Assembly (NCBI GenBank): GCA_029378245.1
Contig: JARKIF010000001.1
Location: 744,001-808,000 of the forward strand
Reading direction: 5' to 3'
Origin: Roridomyces roridus
Taxonomy: Eukaryota > Basidiomycota > Agaricomycetes > Agaricales > Mycenaceae
DNA: 64,000 nucleotides
Positions 36,157 to 45,636 of the stretch are shown here, piece by piece. Below the pieces are notes generated by a model, which saw only the letters and a program-made list of their open reading frames with translations, ran no database searches and was not told the DNA's origin. Position numbers and translations under genes: made by a program. The number at the start of each line of letters is the position of its first letter. Positions within the stretch are counted from its first letter, which is position 1.

Positions 36157-38367
36157 ATGTCTTCCTCCCAGCTCAAAGCGGAGGGGAACACGCTCTACGT
36201 TGCCAAAAAGTTCAAAGAAGCTAGTAAGAAGTACACCGAGGCCATCCAAGCGAGCGACGAGGCTGTGGACCCGAAAGGACTGGCGGTGTTGTACGCCAAT
36301 CGGGCAGCGTGCAGTCTGGCTTTGAAAAGGTTTGAAAAGACGTCCTGTTTTCAAGGAAAAGCTCAATTGAATGGCTGGTATACATGGACGCTTGCGACGA
36401 TGCCAACAAGGTCGATTTGTATGTTGGAACTAAAGTTGAAAAGGCTGACTCGGATTTCAGGCGACGAAACTCGACCCAGGGTACGCAAAAGCTTGGGCCA
36501 GACTGGCTTCTGCAAACGAGGCAAGTACCTCTCCCACTTCGCGTACTTCTCAAGTTCAACTCTATCACAGGCGGTCGGCAACGAGAGCCAGGTGTTCTGG
36601 AAACGCGCACTCGACGCACTCCCCAAAAGCGACCTGTCCGAGTCGGAAAAGGCCCAAAAGAGTCAATACAAAGCGGCGTACGAGGCCGCCGTGGCGGCTG
36701 CGGAGAGAATCAAAAAGAACCCCCCGACGCTGGGCGTCAATGACCACGCTGTCCAGATGGAAGCAGGTCGCATGCCTTGGGAAATCGCCACGGCGATGTT
36801 ACCCATACTGCAGGGAGAAACTGTACCCAATCCGCTCATGGTCGGGAGTAGTGTAAGACTCGAGCTCGTTTTTTTCGTTGTCCATCAGCTAAACGGTACA
36901 CACAGGCTTGGGTCATCTACGGCGCATACGAAGTCTGTCAACTGCCTCCTTTCTTCTACGCGTCTAAATTTTCTTAGGACTGGAAGCGTGGCATAGAAAA
37001 GATGAAGCAAGTCGACGAGGACGAGAAACACATTCGAGGGGTTGGCGGCGTGAGTCCCTCTCTCGTCAAATCCTTTCAACCAACTCACGCGTACGCAAAG
37101 GCCATCGTCGACCTAACCAACGCCATCTTGCGCGACGACCGCGTGTTTCACATCGCCAACTCCGACTTCTTTACCCGGTACAACATGCAAGGTGCGTTCT
37201 CTCTTTGCTTTTATTGGCCAACCAAGTTGATTTTGAGTCAAGTCACGATGGAGATTACTATGTTTAAACCTTGGGTCAGCGCTGGGCCGACCGTCGTAAT
37301 CCGAGAGGCCCTCGAACGCCAGCGCTCAGCTGGATGGGCCTCTGCTCGGCCAGCTGTCTCGGTCACAGTTCGGTAAGCAATATCTTCCTCCCTTTCAAAT
37401 ACATTGTCCTGAAGAGCGGACCCCAGTCTTTGGATTATGCGCGGCTACATGGATAGCTGCGTTCGCGGACGCCACGATGTCTGTGTCGAGCTGACGAAAC
37501 GGGCACTCGAGGTCCTTCGAGGTCTGCGCGAGCATTGGATGCTCGAGCCCAAGGAGAACCGTGGCACAGTGTTTGAGAAATCCTTCATGTTTGGCGTCCA
37601 GCGGTTGTACGTCGACGCGCTGCGGCAGGTGAGTCCACAGCGATCTCGGTTTCTTCCTAGCTGAAGACTGCGACAATAGCTCAACGGCAAAGAACGGTCT
37701 CCAGAACAATTGGAAGAGCTATTGCAAGAGAGCGATCTCCTGCTTCAGGAGATGGACCAAGAGCCCCATCTCCAAGAGCCAAGTGACCCAGGATTCATCA
37801 ACTCGTTTTTCGTGTACCCCAGAGCGACAGCATACGCATGCGTTTCTGCTTCGTCCTCGAGACATCCAGTGCTGAAAGTGGCCTGTAGCAACAAAGGGTA
37901 TTATTACGCCGAAAAGGCGGCCTTGGCAAGCGGCCAAGACGAAAAAGAACTTCTCCGCAAGTCAGCCATCGAGTACCTGAATGCAGCGGCCGAGTTGCCG
38001 GTAGACGACGAGAAGCACCCTTGTGAGTGCCTTCCATTGCGCAGCCGTGTATCCGTCAACTGACAGATTGTCAGGGTTCCTGAACGTGGCGCTCCAAAAG
38101 ATGCTCCCCTCGTACTCGTACAAGCTCCGCGAGATTCTAGAGGTGATGGAGCGCATCAGGACTGTGACGCCCCTGGCCCAGGCGATATGGGAGAGCTCGC
38201 AGCTTGGCTCGGCTGGGATTTGGGAGACTATTGAAGGGGTTGCGGAGCAGGAAGAAGAATGGCGCGCCATGCTTGAGGATGGGCATATAACGCTGAATTC
38301 TGTGGTCGCGCAAAGAGAAGTTTTGCAAGGAGGGCAGAGGCTGAATGCGCAGGTTTGGATGAATTGA
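36157..38367 (+). CDS. TPR-repeat protein, multi-exon
   Basis: The N-terminus MSSSQLKAEGNTLYVAKKFK begins a tetratricopeptide domain of the co-chaperone type (KKYTEAIQASDEA, LAVLYANRAACSLALK, then KLDPGYAKAWARLASA-like text across introns). The remainder (GVNDHAVQMEAGRMPWEIAT, FFTRYNMQ, MRGYMDSCVRGRHDVCVELT, FEKSFMFGVQRLYVDALRQ, EYLNAAAELPVDDEKHPWFL) is a helical region known from related agaric proteins and without a named domain. About eight introns; not every junction could be fixed (the one after LALK is uncertain). TPR proteins bind partners, often chaperone tails; the partner here is unknown. Cytosolic, no signal peptide. Confidence 0.68.
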
Positions 38368-38645
38368 GACGGGCAGTAAGTAGTTGAATCGCAGAAATGT
38401 TGCATCTCTATTGAGGAGATCTACGGATTCGAGGCCGCATGATGGTGGTCTTTGCCAAGGCGCGGCGGCCATCAATTTCAGTCAGGCGCGTCATTTACGT
38501 GATCAAGCCTTGTCTTTCGCAGTCGTTCACGCAAAGGTCCATACGCTCCTAGCAAGTCCTTCGCGGGAAAAGGCGCCATAGTGTGTACTGCTCGACAGCC
38601 GTATCCTCCGCACTGAGCCTCATCTGTTCCCTAATTTCGGAAACC

Positions 38646-39788
38646 ATGTTGGCCGAGTCAGCCCCTTTGCCGACCTTCCGAGAAGTCGCAGCTGCACGAA
38701 CCCGTATCGCGGAACTCGATATCGAAATAGAGGACCTGAAGCGCTCAATCCAAGCCCGCCTCACCGAGCGAGACAAATGTTGTGATGTCCTCGCAGCCGT
38801 CGCCCAATACAAGCACCCGATTCTGAGCCTACCGGCCGAAATCACATCGGAAATCTTTGTCCGTTTTCTCCCCTCGGACTTGGAATTTATACCACCCATA
38901 GGCCCCAAGTCACCTTCCTTCTTGCTTCGGATATGCCGCCAATGGCGTGGCGCGGCGCTCGCTACCCCACAATTGTGGAGCTCAATTGACCTGCAGCTTC
39001 ACGGTGACAGGAAGTCCGCCAGAAACCACCAGTTCAAACTGTTCGAATCTTGGCTGAAGCGGTCTGGGAACTTCCCCTTGTCCATTCGACTCTGGGATAT
39101 GCGCCGAGGATCGACATCCATCGCGACGAGTCCCAAGTTTAAGGACGCAATCCTGCACCACGCTTCACGCTTGCAGCATGTGGACATTTACCTTCCTTAC
39201 GATGACCTCCGCTCCTTCACCGCACCGATGCCACTTCTATGCACCGCATCTGTGGACCCGTCGGACCACCCGAAGCCAGCCACCACACCCTCTGCAACGG
39301 CGACGGCGTTATTCCCATTGGCACCAATGCTGAAGCAGGTCGCCCTGGACTTGGGATACAACCCGTTTGCCACGACGCTTCCTTGGTCTCAACTCACTAC
39401 TCTTACCGCCAGCGTGAATATTTCCGAGGCAATATATATTCTACGTCAAAGCACAGCTCTCGAGACGTGCGCACTCACCATCTACCCCCTCGTCACAGTA
39501 CCAGACCACCGCAGAGTCCCACCTCTACCCATTCGCACACTGAGCCTTCTTTGGGCAAGTGGTAACGCCGACGAGAGCGCGGTGCAGCTGGTCAACGCAC
39601 GCACGCTCCCAGTGCTGAGCACCCTAGTTGTTTCCGAGTTTCTTTTGGGATCGAATCCTATTGCAGCAATTTCTCGATTGCGGCCGCAGGGATATCCGCG
39701 GACCGTGACGATCCTCCATGCAGGTGTCTCGCTCGACGTGTACAAGGAGGCGTTTCCCGATGTAGAACTCATTGTTCACCCAGAATGA
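38646..39788 (+). CDS. Divergent F-box protein
   Basis: Single-exon gene of 380 residues from MLAESAPLPTFREVAAARTR. A coiled coil (IAELDIEIEDLKRSIQARL) precedes the F-box-like SLPAEITSEIFVRFLPSD and the block LLRICRQWRGAALATPQLW. The C-terminal part has weak leucine-rich periodicity. The layout matches the window's other F-box genes, but sequence similarity is low and it has no close partner here. The frame is intact and the ATG is the first in frame. Likely an SCF receptor with unknown target. Confidence 0.72.
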   Translation: MLAESAPLPTFREVAAARTRIAELDIEIEDLKRSIQARLTERDKCCDVLAAVAQYKHPILSLPAEITSEIFVRFLPSDLEFIPPIGPKSPSFLLRICRQWRGAALATPQLWSSIDLQLHGDRKSARNHQFKLFESWLKRSGNFPLSIRLWDMRRGSTSIATSPKFKDAILHHASRLQHVDIYLPYDDLRSFTAPMPLLCTASVDPSDHPKPATTPSATATALFPLAPMLKQVALDLGYNPFATTLPWSQLTTLTASVNISEAIYILRQSTALETCALTIYPLVTVPDHRRVPPLPIRTLSLLWASGNADESAVQLVNARTLPVLSTLVVSEFLLGSNPIAAISRLRPQGYPRTVTILHAGVSLDVYKEAFPDVELIVHPE

Positions 39789-40095
39789 TCAAGTTTCGCT
39801 GCTTTACATACGTCGCGCAGCGCCAACTCGCGCATGGGAAATATGTACAAGTGGCATGTAGTATGGGCTGTAGACCTTCTCTAGCCCTGAGTAATTTCAC
39901 AATCTAATCTAATTGGATATCTGTGTGTCTTCGGCCCTTTGACGTAGTATTACTGACCTCTCCGAACTGGCCGGTGAATAAACATGTTTACTATTAGCGT
40001 CCATGACCTGGATCTAGCCGATGGAGAGTTAGAAATGTCGTTCTCGATTTGGTCATACACTGACTATACACAAGCATTATTTAGCGATACAGCGT
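39789..40095. other. Convergent intergenic region
   Basis: 307 bases, A+T-rich relative to its neighbours, between convergent genes. No reading frame or repeat of note. Confidence 0.4.
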
Positions 40096-41879
40096 TCACG
40101 CCCATTCATCCAGCCTAAACGGCGTTACCAACTCATAAGTGTCCTCATTCCGAATCCCTCCCTTCTTCTTCCTGGGTTTCCGCCCAATCACCTTCTTGAA
40201 AAGGCGATCAACCCGACTCCGTTCCCCTTCGTCCTCTCTCGGCAAAGTCTCAGTCGGATAACACACTTCTACCATCTCGGCTAATCTTCGTACCCCACTG
40301 CTGTTGTCGCTGGAGTATCTCCGAGATTCCTCGAGCGCGGCCTGAAGATACATGGCCATGTTGGGGAAGGATATGGGAAGGGTCGGCAGAGGCACGGATT
40401 CGCTGGATGGTATCGTGTAGCACTTGGACAATACCGTGTCTGAGCTATCGCGAAGAAGTGTGGGCACACTGGAGAGTGTGTAGGACCAGGGGAGCATGGA
40501 TGTGTCGCCGGTGCCGTATTTTTTGGCACCAGGCACGAATGCGGGCACAGGATGTTCAATCGTAAGCCACAAAAGTGCCCTCCAGTCAGCGGAAGAAACG
40601 TGTGGCTACAACCGACATGAGCCAAAGAGTAACCAATGGGGTGTTGAGAACGTACGCGAACGAACTGGACAACAGTGCGCAACTCCAGCTGTGGAGACCG
40701 AGTCAAGGCAAGAGCTTCTACAGTCGGCTCGATTCTTGTTCCACTCAACCTCGCCATTAACTTGAGGAGGTGCATCCAAGTCGGAGCCTGCAAATGAAGC
40801 GGTGGACATCGACCGTACGACAACGATATTATGTTGGGCATTGGACCAGGCATGGGCAGGAGATCTGGCGTTATTGACGGCGCCACAAATCCAATGGCTA
40901 TCCAAAAATTATCAAGCAACGATTAAACAAAGTCTCAGAGACTTACAAACGCCAAGCAGCAGCTCTGGATCAACAAATTGGTTGACAGCGGCTCTCTCAC
41001 TTCCTTCGCTACGCAAAGAAGAAAGAGAGGAGACGGATTGGAGGGTGTCTGGTAGCCTCAGCAGGCTGGAGGAGGAGGAAGAAAAAGTGGACGAGTCGGA
41101 TGGCTTTACGGCACCTGAACCGAAAGAAATTACAGGACTTGACTTTTTGATTCGGGGAGATAATTTGGCTTCTTGGTAGGAAGGAAGATCTGGAGGGTCG
41201 AGAGGTGGCTTGTCGTACACAGCTTGCCGCGCCAGCATCTCTTCCTCAGCAGCGAATTGAAGGGCAAGTTGCTTGTCCGACGGTGCCGCTGGCACGGGCA
41301 AGGGACGACGGATCCGTGGGGGCGACTGCGGTTCAGACTTGACCGCTGTCGGAAACGAGTCGTCGGTCGGCGTGGGCCCTTGTGCATCTAGCATGCGTGC
41401 ATAGCTCTCGTCATCTATCCAGTTTTTCGGAAACTCTGACACGGCTGGTGTCGTTGATGAAGCTCCTTGTCCCGACGTCTGGGCGTAGGAAGTTACCCAC
41501 GAGTTGGGCGCCATGGAAGCCTCCAAAGCAGCAGCAAGGTCTGCCTCCTCCTGGCTAATAGCCTTCTGCTTCAGCTTTTCTTGTCGCAGAGTCTCCGCTT
41601 GTGACAAGGCAAGCACCGCAGCCAGTTCTGCGAGCTCGGCTGCATCGTCGAGCAGCAGCTCTGGATCAATAAATTGGTTGACAGCGGCTATCTCACTTCC
41701 TTCGCTACGCAAAGAAGAAGGAGAGGAGACGGATTGGAGGGTGTTTGGTGGCCTCAGCAGGCTGGAGGAGGAGGAAGAAAAAGTGGACGAGTCGGATGGC
41801 TTGAGTGAACCGAAAGAAATCACAGGACTTGACTTTTTGATTCGGGGAGACATTTTGGCGTCTTGATAGGAAGGAAGAT
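40096..41879 (-). CDS. Uncharacterised agaric protein with UIM-like helices (family Z)
   Basis: A segment with acidic alanine/leucine helices (ELAELAAVLALSQAE and EEADLAAALEASM) resembling ubiquitin-interacting motifs. This is followed by LALQFAAEEEMLARQAVYD, a proline-rich linker, the conserved core (GPMPNIISLSYGRCPPLHLQ, LLKLMARLSGTRIEPTVEA, LPWSYTLSSVPTLLRD, LPISFPNMAMYLQAALEESR) and a basic tail ending EDTYELVTPFRLDEWA. The core is recognised from memory as a conserved hypothetical protein of mushroom-forming fungi. Its 5' end is not clear: the first exon splices well onto the last exon of the upstream family-X gene, suggesting a fused transcript, but MSPRIKKSS could also be a start. A 235-base block is present twice. 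Confidence 0.6.
40956..41194 (-). repeat. Intragenic direct repeat, unit 2
   Basis: Near-identical to 41653-41884. Encodes DLPSYQEAKLSPRIKKSSP, a serine run and VDPELLLG. Differences are few: substitutions, and a few residues (GAV) present only here. Confidence 0.75.
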
Positions 41880-41884
41880 CTGGA
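41653..41884 (-). repeat. Intragenic direct repeat, unit 1
   Basis: Upstream copy of the repeated block, encoding DLPSYQDAKMSPRIKKSSP through IDPELLLDD. It contains the junction with the family-X gene, so this duplication may have created the fused arrangement. Confidence 0.72.
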
Positions 41885-41928
41885 TGTGTTGAGCATGGTG
41901 TTCGAATCAAGCAGTGGAAGCAACGTAC

Positions 41929-44288
41929 CATCTTTATTTGCGTCCTCCACTGTCGATTCTTTAGTCTCTGCCGAGACTGATTTTTTCATCAGATTCAGGG
42001 ATTCGCGCGCATCGTATTCTTCGTTGTCTTGGTCCTCATCCGGTATATGTGGTAAGTTCGAAAAATCATCGTGCTCCGAGTCGGGATGAATCTCGGGGTT
42101 TTCACCAACTTGAAGTAGCGCAGATAGAAACGAGCTGTCCGATGAGGAGGTGTGGATACTGTTTGCTTGAAGGTCGACGTCCTCCGACATGGAAAGTCGA
42201 AAATTTACCGAACTGCCCCACAAATCGGCTTCATGCGATTTGGAGTCCTCGGTGGAATTTCTTGGTACGAGGAAAGTCAATCCTGCAGTGATATGAGACT
42301 TGGGGACGATGTGCCGAAACAGCAGTGGAAGAACGCACCCTCATCGTCATGCATAACAAATTTCTCGGCCAATTTCTGCAAGAAATCCCTCTCTGTTCTT
42401 AATGACGTTGCTGTGGCGAACTGTACAACGGAATCAGAATGGAGAAATCTTGTACAAGGTGGTGGCCATACATCATGAAGAGCTTCGGCCCAATTGTCGT
42501 CGTGCGTGATCACGACCTTTGCGTCGGGGGTCTAGAAAAGAAAAGAAACCCCTGAGCGGAAGTAGGAAGACAACTTACCTGGCTTAGAATCCAGTCATTG
42601 ATCATTCGACCAGGAAGGAAAAGCTGGAACCATTTGAACGATGCACCAAGGCAAGTGTAAAAATGCACTCACTTCGGGTGCAGAGGAAAGGTCAGATGTA
42701 GTGACCTTGGCCTCTGCGCGGCTCTTGCCCCCAGTTGTGCTTGAGCCGGCGAAATCAAACGACCAAGAGAATACCGAGCGCTGGAAGCCAAACGGAACAA
42801 AATCGCTGGGTGACGTGAGTAACTGAGAATCTGCGAGCGAACACATTGATATCCCGCCAAAAAGCCGCTGCCAGAAAGTTTCTCCCAACGAAATGGAGAA
42901 ACCGTGGATAAAGGTGGTTTGATTGAGGCAGTGGTCGTTACCACCTGGCGGGTCGGCATACTTGTGGCGGGCAGGGCATGTCTGCCAGCGATAGCGATGA
43001 CCCACAGATCTGTCGGCCGTGGGTCTGAACGCCAACTGGAGCTCGTTGCGGGGTGAAATCACGTCATGAAACGTAGCTATGCCCCAAGACGCGGACTTTT
43101 CCCATCCCGTGACGAGATACAAGGTCCCATTCTTCAACTCGCGTCCTCGAGTGCCGTTGACATATTTGTACCAGCTTTCGGCGTTTTTTGCTGCATAATT
43201 GCGCGTGGCCGCGAGGTTGCCTAATTTCTCTTGCCGTGCGCCGTGCGGGAGGGCCAAAACAGCTCCTGTTGGGTTGTAACAGTGGAATACAAATGCGTCG
43301 CCGGGGAATCTGGGTGCGGGTCAAGCTCGAATGGGATTTTTCAAGGTAGAACACGCACTGTGAAAATCCGACACCAGTGGTATGCTGTACAAAGGGCGTC
43401 GCAACATAATCACCCGGGGCAACATCCTCTTGGGATACGTCTATCACGTCGTACGGAGCCAGTGGCACGAAGTCTTCGGGGGTGTGAGTGTTGACGGGGT
43501 ATCCCGCAGGCAGATAGATATTAAAGAAGAAATCAAAAGTGAAAGGCTGTCGTTCTCACGACAGACACTATCGGGCGAACCAAACGTGCAGTGACGCACA
43601 CGTTGACAGGACCACGGTGTATTCCTATGGCGAGACGAACCAGGCTACGAGCAACTGTAGGAATACAAGGGGGAGGTGTCGGGGTGCGTGCGTAACTAAA
43701 GTAAAGTAGATGCTGTCCATATATACGTATGTGGGCTGTGTACGGTAACGGAAGGCTGTACTGTGTGAGATAGACAGATCCCTGATGCCGGGACTGACAG
43801 GTGACAGATCAGTGATGTGGCTGTAAGGATGCCATCCTTACAAAAAGCTCCTTCCGGTGTAACGCTGCCAACGTCTCCGATGGATATACCGTTTCTTCGA
43901 TACTCTGCGGAGAGGTTTGCCCTCGGCCCTGGGATGTACAACGGAAAACCGCGTTTCCGCTGTAATAATTGGTTGCAGTAGATTTCGCTGTCTGCGTATG
44001 CTTGGGTGGGTTGCAGAGTAATGGGAAGGGCTAACGCTTCCCTTGGCTGTAGGTGCAGCATCAATCGTCGAAAGGGCCCGGGAACTTTTCAAGCCAAGTA
44101 CCTCAGGGTCCGCAACGGTTAGCGCCCGTTCATTGAGACCTGTCGAATCGGTATACATTCCACGTCAGTGCTAAATCGGACTTACCCAGAGCTTGTGCCA
44201 CGTGGTAGTGTACATCTCCGGAAACGAATTGACCGCCGACGACGTCGAAGTTCTGAGCATTTTGGAAGAGCTGGGATCTGTCCGTCAT
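41929..44288 (-). pseudogene. Family-X gene, copy 2, interrupted by a solo LTR
   Basis: Starts MTDRSQLFQNAQNFDVV. Two introns lead to the exon with REALALPITLQPTQAYAD and GDVGSVTPEGAF, where a 303-base LTR enters; coding resumes at DFFFNIYLPAGYPVNTH. Downstream exons are otherwise intact: GWEKSASWGIATFHDV, FIHGFSISLGETFWQ, LFLPGRMINDWILSQ, DAKVVITHDDNWAE and RDFLQKLAEKF. They are followed by an acidic C-terminal segment (DSEHDDFSNLPHIPDEDQDN) and a splice into family Z. Reading through the LTR gives CKDG and then a stop, so unless the LTR is spliced out the protein is truncated early. Function unknown. Confidence 0.72.
43540..43842. mobile_element. Solo LTR, 303 bp, target duplication AAAAG
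   Basis: Begins TGAAAGGCTG and ends CATCCTTACA, with the usual TG...CA ends and short imperfect inverted termini. It is flanked by AAAAG at 43535-43539 and 43843-43847. The paralogous uninterrupted site at 160-164 has one AAAAG. Perfect hairpins lie at both ends (CTGTCGT/ACGACAG near the start, GTAAGGATG/CATCCTTAC at the end) and a TATATA stretch lies inside. It is unrelated to the 363-base LTRs at 55-62 kb. It lies in a coding exon of family X. Confidence 0.88.
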
Positions 44289-44533
44289 ATTCAGTCTCAT
44301 TGGTGCGGCGGTACGAGCCTCTTTACCTTTGTGAGACTGGACCATGCACTGGCCCAGTATCCGGCCATTGACTGGGAGGACGTTGGGCAACCTGGGCTAG
44401 TACAGTCTCCATGACGGGACAGGGTGAGAGACGAGGTCAGACATTTAAGTATAGCCGTCAGCTGGAGACAGTGAGAATCGGGCAGTGATAGCAGCGCATA
44501 GCACTTCAGAATAGTGTATTTCGGTACAATTCC

Positions 44534-44746
44534 ATGTACTCACAGAAGGCCAGTTTCATCTCCAGAAACGAATTGGCCCCGATATCGAAGTTCTCAGTGT
44601 TCTGGAAGAGGTGGGGTCTATCCACCAGAACTTCAGTCTCGTTGGGTGACAAGATCGTCCTTACCTTTATAAGACTGGTCCTGAATCAGTGTCCGGTCAT
44701 CGAAGCGAAGGACGTTGGGCGACTTGGGTGTTACAGTCTCCATTGA
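44534..44746 (-). pseudogene. Relict first exon of family X, right copy
   Basis: Reads VDRPHLFQNTENFDI on the minus strand and then the same one-base deletion as the left relict; the sequence diverges soon after FLEM. It has no ATG at the expected place. Confidence 0.58.
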
Positions 44747-45636
44747 CGTGAGGAACGAGGTACTTAACACAGCCGCCTGGGGCAGTGAGAATCATTGACA
44801 ACGACAGGCAACGCACAGCACCACGGTACCTTGGAACACCGTGGATTCCGATGCTGGCCGAACGGTCAACTCAGGCTATCGCGGTCTGAGGTGGAAGTTC
44901 CAGAAGACGTTATAAGCCCCGAAGCCCTTAGCCGACCAACTTCCAAGTCCGACTGTCGGACCTCTCAATGCCACTTGGATGGCGGAATTTCCCGATGAAT
45001 GTGAGAACGTGGTCCGGCGGTGTCCAGTACATGCTCGGCGCTGACGAGGCTTCGTTCCAAACTTGGCCGCGGTGGAAGAGGGCAAAAACCATGCGCATGT
45101 GATTATCTGATGGGAATCACGTGCACTTTCAGCTTGTCTTGTGCCGCAATGTGCGCGCTCTTCCTCAGTTACAGTATGCGATTTGTTTACTACCGGACTC
45201 GCGGCAGACGCTGAAAGCGTAGACAGATTTCAAGGCGCGCGCATGGAAGATTCTGATCTCTCGAGTCTCGGTCATTCTGATTCCTGAAGCGTCTTGGAAG
45301 CGTCGGAGTCTCGGAGAAGCTCCAGCAAACGCCCATTGGAATTTGTGGAATGCATTTCTTATGAATCTACTAGTACGCGCCGGCGCAAAGTGTGTGGATT
45401 ATCTTCAAAGCGGCTTGACAGCGTCTAATAGACAGCATCCAGCGTGCTGTCCGTTGACAAGCTGTGCGTCGTTGCCAGCGCCATACTACCGCTCCCACGT
45501 CTCTCGTTCCTCTCCTCTCACCTCGTGTTCCTCATGGATGTCGTGGCGCACCCTGCTCCACGGCAGGAAACCGGACCACTCCCGACTTTGCCAAGGTACG
45601 GAAGCCCGTCCTGCTTGAAACTTGTTGGCCTTACGC
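44747..45636. other. Upstream region of the plus-strand family-X gene
   Basis: About 890 bases without a supported gene. Short frames here show no family features. If the downstream gene uses an upstream first exon to supply its ATG, it should lie in this stretch. Confidence 0.4.

Larger units (their letters stand above)
43375..44760. repeat. Segmental duplication, right copy
   Basis: Collinear with 1-1300 in the same orientation, with the solo LTR as an extra insertion and about 200 bases missing between the two first-exon copies. Confidence 0.65.

Noticed and set aside
42590..42605. Apparent loss of a splice acceptor in the minus-strand family-X gene, compared with the plus-strand copy
   Set aside because: Reading an earlier acceptor gives LFLPGRMINDWILSQ in frame, which matches IFHPSRLVNSWILQQ of the other copy. 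The site first suspected is inside the exon.
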